Origin: Paenibacillus sp. G2S3
Lineage (GTDB): Bacteria > Bacillota > Bacilli > Paenibacillales > Paenibacillaceae
NCBI RefSeq assembly: GCF_030123105.1
Contig: NZ_CP126095.1
Location: 5,022,001 to 5,086,000, forward strand
DNA length: 64,000 nt
Direction of reading: 5' to 3'
Under the pieces are notes generated by a model. That model was not told the origin of the DNA. It did no database searches and was given only the letters and a program-made list of their open reading frames with translations. The position numbers and the translations under genes are program-made. This document shows positions 44,841 to 54,256 of the stretch, piece after piece. Position 1 is the first letter of the stretch; the number at the start of each line of letters is the position of its first letter.

Positions 44841-45180
44841 TTAAAGCTCTTTCGATCCTTGGGCGATCCGGGTGCAGCAGTTGCCGCTTCTTTGCCGGGC
44901 ACCCGAGCCGCGATCCCGTAGGGCAGCACTGGCTCGGGGGCCATAGGGATGGCGAGTGAAACGCCGGTCTGCTCTAACAGTGAAGGCCCCGCAGGCGAAC
45001 CCGCCAGGGGAGCCTAAGAAGGGCCGCTCCTTCAGCCACATGAGTCCGTTCGCTTCCACCACCGTACCCGTTTGCACGAGGCTTTACATTGCGGGTGTCC
45101 AGAGGGCGGCAGCCCTTTGGGGTCCCCCTTAGAAAAGGGGATTTAGGGGGATGGCCACCCCGGAACAACAAAATAAGCGT
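44841..45180. other. GC-rich insert between T-box and ileS
   Basis: About 340 bases of strikingly GC-rich sequence unlike the rest of the window, with nested hairpins such as CCCCCTAAATCCCC-TTTTCTAAGGGGG. A 78-codon frame on the minus strand has no ribosome binding site and looks fortuitous. It lies between the T-box terminator and the ileS start. Confidence 0.6.
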
Positions 45181-45480
45181 CATCCCACCCCCAAAGGGGC
45201 GAGACGACGCTCGCGATACCACCCTAATTCTGCGCATGAGCACATCCTTAAGGGGAGTGTATTCAGCACAATCTCAGTCCTGCGCGTAAATCTCATGCAC
45301 AGGTCCGGTGTAACGTCCGGCAGACGGCTAAGCTTACGCACGATCAACGCTTCAGCTTAACTTCTAGGGGAAGATCTTCCGGCAGGGTTCGAACAATCGG
45401 CTCTCAGCAATCGCCGACTCTCTGGAGAACGTTACCTTGTCGTACTTGTCCCGTCATCGAATACATATAAACATTATACA
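45178..45480 (-). promoter_or_regulatory. T-box riboswitch controlling ileS
   Basis: The minus strand carries the T-box core AGGGTGGTATCGCG (45214-45227), directly followed by a terminator whose stem pairs AGCGTCGTCTCGCCCCTTT with its partner AAGGGGGTGGGATGACGCT region (45177-45215), then TATTTTG. Upstream are AGAGAGTCGGC and GCTGAGAGCCG, typical of stem I. Uncharged tRNA-Ile would stabilise the antiterminator. The specifier codon should be ATC/ATT; GAAGATCTTCC near 45367-45377 is a candidate. Confidence 0.82.
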
Positions 45481-45491
45481 GATATGTTCTA

Positions 45492-45520
45492 TTTATAGAC
45501 TTTTTAAGTCTAAATGTCAA
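45492..45520 (-). promoter_or_regulatory. ileS promoter
   Basis: TTGACA, 17-bp spacer, TATAAA on the minus strand just before the T-box leader. Confidence 0.75.
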
Positions 45521-45596
45521 CAACCGCTAGCGAAATCCGCATTTGGAGTATACCTGTGCAGGCGGAATACTTTATTATGATCGATTTTAGCGAAAA

Positions 45597-45628
45597 ATAA
45601 AAATAGAGGGAATAACTCCCTCTATTTA
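45597..45628 (-). terminator. Terminator of the divIVA transcript
   Basis: AAATAGAGGGAGTTATTCCCTCTATTT hairpin followed by TTATTTTT on the minus strand. Confidence 0.85.
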
Positions 45629-45690
45629 GCCGATTTTAGTATGAAATTATATAATCACAAACCAAATCAGCATTCATTCATCATAATGCA

Positions 45691-46203
45691 TTAGATACGA
45701 TGTAGAACATCATCCTTAAAAGTTACGCTCTCGCTTGCCTCACGACTCTCCAAGGCATTCCAGTCATCCTGTGACAACAGCTCGAGCTGTGCTTCCACCA
45801 ATGTGCGGAAACGAGTGCGATAGATCGAAGCTTGCTTACGCAATTCTTCAGTCTCAATAGCAACCTTACGGGATTTGGATAACGCTTCGTTAATAATCCG
45901 ATCCGCGTTCTTTTCCGCTTCCTTGATAATGAGCTGCGATTCCTTCTTGGAGTTGTTCTTCACATCATCCGCTGCTTCCTGAGCGACTAAGATCGTCTTC
46001 GATAAACTCTCTTCAATATTCACAAAATGATCCAAGCGCTCTTGAATAGACAACAGCTGATTCTGCAGCTCTTTGTTCTCACGGATGACACTTTCGTAAT
46101 CCTTAATTACTTGATCCAGAAATTCGTTGACCTCGTCCTCATCATAACCGCGAAGTCTCCGAGAGAACTCCTTGTTATGTATATCGAGCGGTGTTAATGG
46201 CAT
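45691..46203 (-). CDS. divIVA: Cell-division/septum-site protein DivIVA
   Basis: 170 residues. The N-terminal membrane-binding domain reads PLTPLDIHNKEFSRRLRGYD then EDEVNEFLDQVIKDYE, followed by two coiled-coil segments (about 25-70 and 80-150). It marks curved membrane at poles and septa and recruits Min and sporulation proteins. The ATG at 46203 has AGGAGG eight bases upstream. Last gene of the ylm cluster before ileS. Confidence 0.95.
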   Translation of the reverse strand: MPLTPLDIHNKEFSRRLRGYDEDEVNEFLDQVIKDYESVIRENKELQNQLLSIQERLDHFVNIEESLSKTILVAQEAADDVKNNSKKESQLIIKEAEKNADRIINEALSKSRKVAIETEELRKQASIYRTRFRTLVEAQLELLSQDDWNALESREASESVTFKDDVLHRI

Positions 46204-46430
46204 GCTGTGCACCTCCTAGAAATTTCGGACCTTCTAAGTCTCTGAATCATACCTGCGCAGCAGACAAAGAAGAAAGACTGTACTTCAAGTAAAGGCAGAG
46301 GATGTATCGACGTTCCAACTGCCATTCATGGTTCGCCTCTTTTATAAAATATCGGCGTCCTGCTTTAAAAATGTTTGATTCCCTCGAAATAATCAATTTC
46401 GACAAGTAAAGCCGGATTCCTGCAAGGGAT

Positions 46431-47213
46431 TCACACAAATTTACCAACCTGAACACGGTATCGGCCCTTTTTCGTCAAACTACCAACCTCTAGAACCTTG
46501 AATCGACCAAATCCTTGAATAGATACCATGTCACCATCTTTAAGTCCGCAGGAAGGGTCTTCTTCCACTTTCCAATTTACCCGAACGCGCCCAGCCTTGA
46601 TGGGAGCAAGAATTTTGCTTCGGCTCAGCCGTGTTACATCTGCGGCAATGCCATCCAATCGTAGGGACGCTACAGTCAAATCCATCATTTCCAGCTTCAC
46701 CTCACTATTACGCAAGGCAGAAAGTGGCAATACCTCCGTGCTCACCTGTATTCGGTGTACTCCAGTTAAATTCATGGCTAAATAATCTGCAATATCTGCA
46801 GCTACTACCACATGACAACCATCGTCCAGAACATGAATATCACCGATTTTTCCACGTTTTACTCCAAGACCCAGTATAGAGCCCATGTAGTCCCCATGCT
46901 CTAGCGCCAAAAACTTTTGCTCACCAGAGGTTATCGCAAGAACGCTCAGCTCCATGTCCTCATGATCCAGATCACGATAATCAGGTGCAATGAGTGCTCG
47001 CTTCCGCTCTGCCTCAGGGTGGCCGCCTTCCCATCTGACAATAACGTCCGGATGGCGGTTAACCAGACTTTGCAGAATAAATCCTTGGCGCGGATCTAGA
47101 AATTCGGTCAGTTTCGTCTCATGATATTCTCCAGCATGGGTAACCCATTCCCAAGCCTTGTCCACAAATTGTCTTTCATCGGGATGAAAATGCCCGTAAA
47201 CTTCTGTCTTCAT
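46431..47213 (-). CDS. ylmH: S4-domain RNA-binding protein YlmH
   Basis: About 260 residues. N-terminal helical region, central fold (RKRALIAPDYRDLDHEDMEL), and a C-terminal S4 domain (ASLRLDGIAADVTRLSRSKI) with GDMVSIQGFGRFKVLEVG. Members of this division-cluster family bind RNA and assist ribosomes. The first ATG after GTG is used as start. Confidence 0.93.
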   Translation of the reverse strand: MKTEVYGHFHPDERQFVDKAWEWVTHAGEYHETKLTEFLDPRQGFILQSLVNRHPDVIVRWEGGHPEAERKRALIAPDYRDLDHEDMELSVLAITSGEQKFLALEHGDYMGSILGLGVKRGKIGDIHVLDDGCHVVVAADIADYLAMNLTGVHRIQVSTEVLPLSALRNSEVKLEMMDLTVASLRLDGIAADVTRLSRSKILAPIKAGRVRVNWKVEEDPSCGLKDGDMVSIQGFGRFKVLEVGSLTKKGRYRVQVGKFV

Positions 47214-47222
47214 CACTTCTGC

Positions 47223-47489
47223 CTAAAAAATTAAGTGCAAAATGGATTTGAGTCCACCTGCCGCAAATTCCAGGACGAATAGTGCAATGATCGGGGAAAT
47301 ATCAAGCGTACCAAATAGTGGCGGAATAAACCGACGAAATGGTGTCAAATAAGGCTCAACAAGCTTACTTAGCAGTTCTCCGATAAAGCTCTCACGAACG
47401 TTTGGTAACCACGACATCAGTACGTAGAAAATAATCATGAAAAGATAAATATTAAATAGCATATCAATAATGTAATCAATTTGGGGCAA
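47223..47489 (-). CDS. ylmG: YggT-family membrane protein YlmG
   Basis: 88 residues, two membrane helices (LFMIIFYVLMSWLPNVRES, ISPIIALFVLEFAAGGL) around the conserved VEPYLTPFRRFIPPLFGTLD. Role in division or membrane protein assembly, not settled. TTG start eight bases after GAGGTG. Confidence 0.92.
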   Translation of the reverse strand: MPQIDYIIDMLFNIYLFMIIFYVLMSWLPNVRESFIGELLSKLVEPYLTPFRRFIPPLFGTLDISPIIALFVLEFAAGGLKSILHLIF

Positions 47490-47496
47490 AGCTCAT

Positions 47497-47937
47497 TCAC
47501 CTCATTCTGTTATAGTCTGGATCGTCACCTAGGATTTCCGTAATGGCACCTTGAATTTCAACGGTATCTGGCGTGCACATAAATATATTGCCCCCAATTT
47601 TAGAGATTCCTCCCCCAAGGGCATAAACGGTTCCACTTAAAAAATCAATAATTCTCATTGCCTGATCATTACGGACACGCTGAAGATTGATCACTACCGT
47701 CCGGTGAGAACGGAGATGGTCCGCAATTTCCTGAGCCTCATCGTACGAACGTGGCTCATAAAGTACAACTTTTACATTCTTCTGCGAATGGATACTGACA
47801 ACGTTGCCCCTTTGATTTTTGCGGGTTTCGACAGGGGCTGGCTCATACTCATCCTCTTCGTGGATTTGCTCCCGCTCCACAACTTCTTCTTCCTCCTGCA
47901 AGCCCAAAAAACTCATAAATCGGTTCATAACGCTCAT
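47497..47937 (-). CDS. sepF: Cell division protein SepF
   Basis: 146 residues: membrane-binding N-terminal helix ([17 protein letters not shown]), an acidic linker, and the SepF domain ([56 protein letters not shown]). Bundles FtsZ and anchors it to the membrane. ATG with AGGAGGG upstream. Confidence 0.95.
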   Translation of the reverse strand: MSVMNRFMSFLGLQEEEEVVEREQIHEEDEYEPAPVETRKNQRGNVVSIHSQKNVKVVLYEPRSYDEAQEIADHLRSHRTVVINLQRVRNDQAMRIIDFLSGTVYALGGGISKIGGNIFMCTPDTVEIQGAITEILGDDPDYNRMR

Positions 47938-47948
47938 CACGATCCCTC

Positions 47949-48635
47949 CTAATGGCCTACTAACACCGTACCCAGGCGTACCCAGGTAGCTCCTTCTTGT
48001 ATCGCCACCTCAAAATCATTCGACATTCCCATTGAAAGCTCCGTAATCGGCTCAGGTGTCAAAGCAAGTTGATTGAGCTCATCGCGCAGCTCACGAAGTC
48101 CGCGAAATACAGGGCGGGTAAGCTCCGGATCACCTTCTAAAGGCGCCATCGTCATTAGTCCAATTACTTTTACACGGTCGAGACTAGCAATTTCACGTAA
48201 AAATCCAGGTACCGCCTCAGGCGACAGACCAAATTTCGTATCTTCTCCAGAAATGTTTACTTGAAGAAAGACATTCACTTCTTGATCTGCGGCAATCGCC
48301 TTTTTGTGTAATTCTTGTGCCAGGGATATCCGGTCCAAAGAATGTATATATTGAAACTTGCCAATAACGTCTTTAACCTTATTGGTCTGCAAATGCCCGA
48401 TAAAGTGCCATGTCCCTTGGTCCCCTAAAACCTTCCATTTGTGCTCAGCATCCTGCCAGCGACTCTCGGCAATATGCTCTAGGCCTGCCTCCAATACGGA
48501 GGACACCATTTCCAGAGAAACATATTTCGTCACTGCAATTACCTTGACGTCATTTCGTTCCCGGCCGCTTGCCGCGCAGGCACGTGCTACACGTTCCTCT
48601 ACCTCAGCAATTCTCTCCTGCAGTGTTAAAGCCAA
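47949..48635 (-). CDS. ylmE: YggS/PLPBP-type PLP homeostasis protein
   Basis: 228 residues, PLP-binding barrel: [19 protein letters not shown] contains the PLP lysine, plus [24 protein letters not shown] as [15 protein letters not shown], and [20 protein letters not shown]. Maintains vitamin B6 and amino-acid balance. TTG start after AGGAGAG. Three bases after pgeF. Confidence 0.93.
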   Translation of the reverse strand: MALTLQERIAEVEERVARACAASGRERNDVKVIAVTKYVSLEMVSSVLEAGLEHIAESRWQDAEHKWKVLGDQGTWHFIGHLQTNKVKDVIGKFQYIHSLDRISLAQELHKKAIAADQEVNVFLQVNISGEDTKFGLSPEAVPGFLREIASLDRVKVIGLMTMAPLEGDPELTRPVFRGLRELRDELNQLALTPEPITELSMGMSNDFEVAIQEGATWVRLGTVLVGH

Positions 48636-48638
48636 CTT

Positions 48639-49496
48639 TCAACTCTCCTTTATTCCGATCCAGCTCGTCATCCTGCCTGTAACCCCATTTTCTTTACGAT
48701 AAGAAAAGAACAATTCTTGATTACAGCTTGTACACCAAGATGTACATTCGATATGAGTCGGCAATATTCCTGCTTTAATCATAATGCGTCGATTCATTTC
48801 TTTCAAGTTTAGCATGTATTTGTTCTCATCTGTGTCAGATGTTCTGTACAGCTCCACAGTACCGGCTGTTTCTGTTGACTTACTCAGATCACCTTCCAAT
48901 TGGCGGACATGCTTCATCACATAATCGTCCACTTCATAACAGCAGTCACCAATGGAGGGTCCGATCGCTGCAATAATGTCCTGCGGGTGGCTGCCGTAAA
49001 TGGTCTCCATTTTACTCACCATAGCTGCTGCAATCTGGGCCACAGTTCCCTTCCAACCAGCATGCGCAAGACCGACGACTTGGTGCACTGGATCATAAAA
49101 GTAAAGAGGCACGCAATCTGCATAAAAAGAAGTCAGCAAAACTCCCGGTACATCCGTAAGCAAACCATCGGTTGTCTGAAATGCCGAGGTTCTATCCTTT
49201 TGACCCCGACCACGATCAGCTTCCCTTACCACTGCTATTTCTGCTCCATGGGTTTGTTCTCCACAGGTCCAAGCTTCCAGCTTGAAATCAAGAGCTTCCG
49301 CAAGCCCCCTACGATTCGTTAAGACATCTTCCGGAGCATCCCCAACATGAAATGCACAATTCAGGCTGTCATAAGGCTTTTTGCTAGCCCCTCCCTGTCT
49401 ACCCGTAAAACCTGCTGTAATTTCTTTATGCTCCTCACGCCAAGGCTCCAGATGGAGCAGCATAAGTGTTTCCTTCCCCTGCACAAACGGTTCCAT
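48639..49496 (-). CDS. pgeF: Purine nucleoside phosphorylase / laccase-domain protein PgeF (YlmD)
   Basis: 285 residues of the DUF152/multicopper-oxidase-like family. Active-site motifs: DCVPLYFYDP, VGLAHAGWKGTVAQIA near 136-151 and SIGDCCYEVDDYV near 180. The Cys/His residues bind a metal; relatives act on purine nucleosides or correct peptidoglycan precursors. GGAGGTGAGGAT precedes the ATG. Confidence 0.92.
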   Translation of the reverse strand: MEPFVQGKETLMLLHLEPWREEHKEITAGFTGRQGGASKKPYDSLNCAFHVGDAPEDVLTNRRGLAEALDFKLEAWTCGEQTHGAEIAVVREADRGRGQKDRTSAFQTTDGLLTDVPGVLLTSFYADCVPLYFYDPVHQVVGLAHAGWKGTVAQIAAAMVSKMETIYGSHPQDIIAAIGPSIGDCCYEVDDYVMKHVRQLEGDLSKSTETAGTVELYRTSDTDENKYMLNLKEMNRRIMIKAGILPTHIECTSWCTSCNQELFFSYRKENGVTGRMTSWIGIKES

Positions 49497-49611
49497 ATCC
49501 TCACCTCCGCCTTAGTGTACCACATGTAAATACCCCCACAAAATGCTGTTTAAGCTAGAAAGCTAAATTTACTAACTTTTAAGCCATGCCATTTCGAACT
49601 TTTATAAAAAA

Positions 49612-49641
49612 CAAAAAACGCACCTAATTAATAAGTGCGCC
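49612..49641 (-). terminator. Terminator overlapping the end of ymxH
   Basis: GGCGCACTTATTAATTAGGTGCG followed by TTTTTTG; the stop codon of ymxH lies in the loop-side of the stem. Confidence 0.75.
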
Positions 49642-49963
49642 GTTCGCCTCGTTCCAAATACATCGTTTCTCGCTCGTCCTGCCCTTGAGGCATTCTTGAT
49701 TCTTCAATCTTCACAAGCACAACATCAGACCCGATTTTGACAATATTTCGCCATGGAATAATCAGATCCGTTCCTCCACCGAACAATCCCATAAACCGAG
49801 TGTATCCGGGAATTACGATGGCATCAATAACACCTCGGCGTAAATCAAGCTCTAAGTCACTGATTTGGCCCAGCCGCTTACCGTCCACAATGTTAATAAC
49901 GTCCTTAGTCTGAAAATCAGAGATTTTCATTTTTTTGGCTGATCCTAAATAATCCTCGTTCAT
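49628..49963 (-). CDS. ymxH: YlmC/YmxH-family PRC-barrel sporulation protein
   Basis: 111 residues with a PRC-barrel: KISDFQTKDVINIVDGKRLG, QISDLELDLRRGVIDAIVI, TDLIIPWRNIVKIGSDVVLV. Small SigE/SigG-era sporulation protein of unknown mechanism. ATG directly after GGGGTGGTGAG. Immediately downstream of sigG. Confidence 0.88.
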   Translation of the reverse strand: MNEDYLGSAKKMKISDFQTKDVINIVDGKRLGQISDLELDLRRGVIDAIVIPGYTRFMGLFGGGTDLIIPWRNIVKIGSDVVLVKIEESRMPQGQDERETMYLERGERRTY

Positions 49964-50035
49964 CTCACCACCCCTGTACAATCAGACCTATAGTCCAATA
50001 TATGTTATGAAAGCTTGGCCACATGCATGAAATAT

Positions 50036-50085
50036 CCCCACAAAGTGAGGCTATGCTTCGAGGCTTACTCAGGTACTTTGCGGGG
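50036..50085 (-). other. Structured hairpin between sigG and ymxH
   Basis: CCCCGCAAAGT / ACTTTGTGGGG closes an arm of 50 bases with an inner GCCTCG...TAGCCTC element. There is no T run, so it is not a standard terminator. Position is 73 bases upstream of ymxH. Confidence 0.4.
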
Positions 50086-50117
50086 CCCCCAATATATACT
50101 TCCTGAAACATTAAAAA

Positions 50118-50163
50118 GAGGAGATCATCTAAAATCCTTATAACGGATTCTAGATATCTCCTC
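50118..50163 (-). terminator. Terminator of sigG
   Basis: GAGGAGATATCTAGAATCC / GGATTTTAGATGATCTCCTC hairpin followed by TTTTTA on the minus strand. Confidence 0.8.
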
Positions 50164-50175
50164 ACTTCAGACGAT

Positions 50176-50958
50176 TTAAGACTTCACATACTTTTGCATT
50201 TGCTGAATCGCAGATTTTTCTAGACGTGAGACCTGTGCCTGTGAGATACCAATCTCATCTGCGACTTCCATTTGAGTTTTCCCTTCGAAAAACCGCATAG
50301 ATAAAATTCGTTTCTCCCTTTGACCTAACTTTCGCATCGCTTCACGTAAGGCGATTTCTTCGATCCACGACACATCCTTATTCTTATCATCGCTAATCTG
50401 GTCCATTACATAAATAGGATCGCCACCGTCATGATAGATCGGTTCGAATAAGGACACTGGATCCTGAATAGCATCAAGGGCAAAGACTACATCTTCCTTC
50501 GGTACACCAAGTGCTTCAGAGATTTCGAATATCGTCGGTTCCCGCGAATTCTGATTGGTCAGACTATCGCGTACCTGCAGCGCCTTATAAGCAATGTCTC
50601 TGAGTGAACGCGATACTCGAATCGGATTGTTATCACGCAAGTAACGGCGGATCTCACCAATAATCATCGGAACTGCATATGTGGAGAACTTAACGTTTTG
50701 TGATAAATCGAAATTATCGATGGCTTTCATCAGTCCGATGCAGCCCACCTGAAACAAATCGTCAACAAATTCTCCCCTATTATTGAACCTCTGGATAACA
50801 CTTAGAACGAGCCTAAGATTACCATTTACCAATTTCTCTCTGGCGGATCGCTCGCCCTGCTGCTGCAGCGAAGTGAACAGTTGCCGCATTTCCACATTCG
50901 TTAGAACAGGCAGCTTAGCAGTATCCACACCGCAAATCTCGACTTTATTTCGGGTCAT
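50176..50958 (-). CDS. sigG: Forespore sigma factor G
   Basis: 260 residues, the usual SigG length. N-terminal RNKVEICGVDTAKLPVLTNV is characteristic. Region 2 (DLFQVGCIGLMKAIDNFDLS, VKFSTYAVPMIIGEIRRYLR) and region 4 (GQREKRILSMRFFEGKTQME, ISQAQVSRLEKSAI). Drives late forespore genes. GGGAGG upstream of the ATG. Confidence 0.96.
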   Translation of the reverse strand: MTRNKVEICGVDTAKLPVLTNVEMRQLFTSLQQQGERSAREKLVNGNLRLVLSVIQRFNNRGEFVDDLFQVGCIGLMKAIDNFDLSQNVKFSTYAVPMIIGEIRRYLRDNNPIRVSRSLRDIAYKALQVRDSLTNQNSREPTIFEISEALGVPKEDVVFALDAIQDPVSLFEPIYHDGGDPIYVMDQISDDKNKDVSWIEEIALREAMRKLGQREKRILSMRFFEGKTQMEVADEIGISQAQVSRLEKSAIQQMQKYVKS

Positions 50959-51036
50959 GATGATTTACCTCCCAAGGAGAAACATTACTGTACATTATCT
51001 CCCGGGTTGGCCATTTTATTCCTTGCTAATTTCACC

Positions 51037-51756
51037 TTACACCATCTTGTTAAACTCCTTACGCAGCCGCTTAATAATTCGTTTCTCCAGACGAGAAATG
51101 TAAGATTGGGAAATGCCGAGCAGATCCGCCACATCTTTTTGTGTCTTTTCTTCGCCTCCACGCAGTCCGAATCGCAGCTCCATAATGAGTCTTTCCCGTT
51201 CACTCAGCTTTTCCAGCGCCTTTTGCAGCAGCTTGCGGTCGACCTGTTCTTCAATGTTCCGATAAATGGTATCATTTTCCGTCCCTAATACGTCTGAGAG
51301 CAGCAACTCATTACCATCCCAATCGATGTTAAGAGGCTCATCAAAAGAAACCTCACTCCGTGTCTTGCTATTACGCCGCAGATACATCAAAATTTCATTC
51401 TCTATGCAACGTGATGCATAAGTAGCTAGTTTTATTTTTTTCTCGGGATCAAATGTGTTAACCGCCTTAATTAATCCGATAGCCCCTATCGAAACCAGGT
51501 CTTCAATATTGATTCCGGTATTCTCAAATTTACGAGCGATATACACTACGAGGCGCAGGTTACGCTCAATCAGCATCGCACGAACAGCAGCATCGCCGCT
51601 AGATAGCCGCTGAAGCAGATACTCTTCTTCTTCCCGTGTCAGCGGTGGAGGTAGAGCCTCGCTCCCGCCGATATAATAGATTTCCTGACTCTTCAGCCCC
51701 AGTAGAAACAGCATGCGGTAATATTGCAGCTGCAGAGCAATTTTCCATTTGACCAT
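51037..51756 (-). CDS. sigE: Mother-cell sigma factor E (pro-form)
   Basis: 239 residues as in B. subtilis. Starts [20 protein letters not shown], a pro-sequence of about 27-29 residues that SpoIIGA removes. Region 2 ([40 protein letters not shown]), region 4 ([37 protein letters not shown]). GGAGG lies seven bases before the ATG. Directly follows spoIIGA. Confidence 0.96.
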   Translation of the reverse strand: MVKWKIALQLQYYRMLFLLGLKSQEIYYIGGSEALPPPLTREEEEYLLQRLSSGDAAVRAMLIERNLRLVVYIARKFENTGINIEDLVSIGAIGLIKAVNTFDPEKKIKLATYASRCIENEILMYLRRNSKTRSEVSFDEPLNIDWDGNELLLSDVLGTENDTIYRNIEEQVDRKLLQKALEKLSERERLIMELRFGLRGGEEKTQKDVADLLGISQSYISRLEKRIIKRLRKEFNKMV

Positions 51757-51850
51757 TATTGTTCCTCCTCCAAGAAGTACACGGTTAGCGTATGAAGCTT
51801 TCAATTCCCGCTTTCAGCCATCAGAAGTTTGGTTCAGCTAGCTTTAAAGA

Positions 51851-52807
51851 TTAGGAAGGTAGTGCTGCATCAGTGGCGCTCTCTTTTTGCGTTAAATCCG
51901 GATGTATGACCGCCCGATAGGCTCCATCTCCTGAGAGTGTCCCGCCATCCAGCCCAATTAAGACTCTTTTACTATAAAAGATATCTTCACCGAGCTTTAT
52001 CGTCACAAGGTCTGGCTTCAGTGCGAGCATAAATGATGCCCCTCGGTTAATCCCCCTGTAAGGTACTAGTCGCATCCTATCCTGCCAAGCAAACGACTGC
52101 CCGTCCGTTTCTAGCAAAAGTCTGTCCGCACCATCCTGAGTGAGTCTCCCTTTCCATGCAGCAGGCAGATGCCCCTCCCAGAGCGTCGATTCCATCACCA
52201 TCACCGGTATGCGGGTCAAAGGATCACAGAGACGATTACCTGTGTCTAACAGGCCAGGACAGGAAACACTTACACCATCAATTTCAACAACCACCTCACC
52301 GATATAGGTTTCAAGCTGCTCCCTTCTGATTCGTGAAGAATGCACTGCCTTGAAGCAGATTAACACCAGGGGGAATACTGCAATGACAAACCAGAAGCCG
52401 ATCTTTAGGCCGTAGGCATGCCCTCCTGAAGCAGTGAACATAATACCATTCCAAATGTCGCTGGAGCTCTGCAGCAAATAGTGAATACCAACAATTCCAC
52501 CTGCGGCTGCAAAATTGATAATATAGAAAGCTCCCATAGTACGAAGGTAGCTTTGCAGACTCCCAAAACCAAAGGCAATCCATAACATAACCACCGACAA
52601 TCCAAACTTGATAAGGAAGGTATACATGAAAGACAGCTCCGGTACAAACATCATCACTACATACAGTGCGCCAACGAGAGCTGAGAGGATTAAACGCCAC
52701 CATGAGATTCTCAGCTTAACCATCCAGCCTGTCAGCCACAAAAGAATTCCGTCGATCACTAGATTGGCGGCGAATATCAAGTCAATATAAACAACCAGTG
52801 CATTCAC
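51851..52807 (-). CDS. spoIIGA: Sporulation sigma-E processing aspartic peptidase SpoIIGA
   Basis: 318 residues. Five membrane helices in the first 155 residues (from VVYIDLIFAANLVIDGILLW), then a cytoplasmic protease domain with the catalytic Asp in GLLDTGNRLCDPL near 185 and the DGGTLSG loop near 290. Cleaves pro-SigE upon a signal from the forespore. First gene of the spoIIG operon, under an unusually spaced promoter. Confidence 0.95.
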   Translation of the reverse strand: MNALVVYIDLIFAANLVIDGILLWLTGWMVKLRISWWRLILSALVGALYVVMMFVPELSFMYTFLIKFGLSVVMLWIAFGFGSLQSYLRTMGAFYIINFAAAGGIVGIHYLLQSSSDIWNGIMFTASGGHAYGLKIGFWFVIAVFPLVLICFKAVHSSRIRREQLETYIGEVVVEIDGVSVSCPGLLDTGNRLCDPLTRIPVMVMESTLWEGHLPAAWKGRLTQDGADRLLLETDGQSFAWQDRMRLVPYRGINRGASFMLALKPDLVTIKLGEDIFYSKRVLIGLDGGTLSGDGAYRAVIHPDLTQKESATDAALPS

Positions 52808-52874
52808 CTGCTTAATGGCGGAATCTATCCTCTAGCCAAATTGGATCAGGCTCTGTTTTTTGGACGATATGATT

Positions 52875-52907
52875 AGTATAGAAAGTCTCGCATTCAAAGT
52901 CTGTCTA
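52875..52907 (-). promoter_or_regulatory. spoIIG operon promoter
   Basis: On the minus strand TAGACA, a 21-bp spacer and TATACT, about 70 bases before spoIIGA. Known spoIIG promoters have a SigA -10/-35 pair set about 22 bp apart and need Spo0A. A Spo0A-like box CTCGACA (52936-52942) lies 28 bases upstream of the -35. Confidence 0.6.
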
Positions 52908-53000
52908 AACTTGGGGGGCATTCTTGCGGTTTTTTTGTCGAGTTATAGCGCGTGAGGATTTATTCCTTCTTCATGGAATTTTTTGGCTCTATTATTTCAA

Positions 53001-53050
53001 AAAAAAACACCGTACCGCTATAGCTAGTCAGCTAAGCGATACGGTGTTCT
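53001..53050 (-). terminator. Terminator of ftsZ
   Basis: ACACCGTATCGCTTAGCTGA-CTAGCTATAGCGGTACGGTGT hairpin followed by a run of nine T on the minus strand. Confidence 0.9.
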
Positions 53051-53073
53051 CGTATAATCTTGATTCTCTTTAA

Positions 53074-54195
53074 TTAGTCATTGTTGCCCCGATTACGATT
53101 ACGCAGGAACGTCGGAATATCGAGCTGGTCAGAAGTATTCTGATTGCCGAATGGACGTAAATTAGCTGAACTCTTATCCGGTGCTGCCGCAGGCTCGTTA
53201 TTCGTCGAGACCGGACGACGTCCTGGAGTTTCAGGCGATGGTTTATGTTCAAAGCCAGTAGCAATTACTGTTACTTTGATATCATCCTTCAGGCCTTCAT
53301 CAATAATCGCACCAAAGATCATATTCACTTCAGGATCAGAGGCGGATGTAACGATCTCAGCCGCTTCATTGACTTCGTATAGGGAGAGGTTAGATCCTCC
53401 CGTAATGTTCATGATTACGCCGCGGGCGCCTTCAATAGACGTTTCCAAGAGTGGGCTCATGATGGCTTTACGTGCTGCTTCAGATGCACGGTTCTCACCA
53501 TTTGCAATACCAATACCCATAAGCGCTGAACCGCGCTCTGTCATGATCGTCTTTACATCCGCAAAGTCAAGGTTAATCAGACCAGGAACCTTAATTAGGT
53601 CAGAGATACCTTGAACAGCCTGCCGGAGAACATTATCTGCTTCACGGAAAGCTTCCAACATCGGTGTTTTCTTATCAACGATCTCAAGCAAACGGTCATT
53701 TGGAATGACGATTAGCGTGTCGACTTTTTCTTTCAAAGCTTCGATTCCAAGCATTGCCTGGTTATAACGTTTTCTTCCTTCAAAAGTGAACGGGCGAGTA
53801 ACTACACCCACAGTCAAGGCTCCACACTCTCTAGCAATTTCAGCTATAACTGGTGCTGCACCTGTTCCTGTACCGCCACCCATCCCTGCAGTAACAAACA
53901 CCATATCTGCGCCCTTAAGGGTATTAGAGATCAAGTCACGGGATTCTTCCGCTGCCTTCTTACCGACTTCAGGATTAGCTCCTGCACCCAACCCGCGGGT
54001 AAGCTTGTCCCCGATTTGCAGCTTGTGCTCCGATTTGGCCATATGCAACGCTTGGGCGTCTGTATTAACCGTAATAAATTCTACACCCTGAACGCCATTT
54101 TCAATCATTCGGTTGACAGCATTACTACCTCCGCCGCCCACGCCGATGACTTTTATTTGCGCCAAGCTCTCCATTTCAAAATCAAATTCTAACAT
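53074..54195 (-). CDS. ftsZ: Cell division GTPase FtsZ
   Basis: 373 residues. Nucleotide-binding [13 protein letters not shown] near 19-30 and tubulin signature [11 protein letters not shown] at 104-114; synergy-loop region with [12 protein letters not shown]-terminal tail [16 protein letters not shown] binds FtsA and SepF. The start is GGGGGAGATGGAACAAT-ATG at 54195. Polymerises into the Z ring. Confidence 0.97.
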   Translation of the reverse strand: MLEFDFEMESLAQIKVIGVGGGGSNAVNRMIENGVQGVEFITVNTDAQALHMAKSEHKLQIGDKLTRGLGAGANPEVGKKAAEESRDLISNTLKGADMVFVTAGMGGGTGTGAAPVIAEIARECGALTVGVVTRPFTFEGRKRYNQAMLGIEALKEKVDTLIVIPNDRLLEIVDKKTPMLEAFREADNVLRQAVQGISDLIKVPGLINLDFADVKTIMTERGSALMGIGIANGENRASEAARKAIMSPLLETSIEGARGVIMNITGGSNLSLYEVNEAAEIVTSASDPEVNMIFGAIIDEGLKDDIKVTVIATGFEHKPSPETPGRRPVSTNNEPAAAPDKSSANLRPFGNQNTSDQLDIPTFLRNRNRGNND

Positions 54196-54256
54196 ATTGT
54201 TCCATCTCCCCCTCAATGTGCTTGGATGGCCGGTCCAAGTATATCTGGACTTACAC

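Noticed and set aside
44841..45077. 78-codon minus-strand frame in the GC-rich block before ileS
   Set aside because: No ribosome binding site, composition driven by GC-rich repeats, low-complexity Arg/Gly/Ala content; looks fortuitous.
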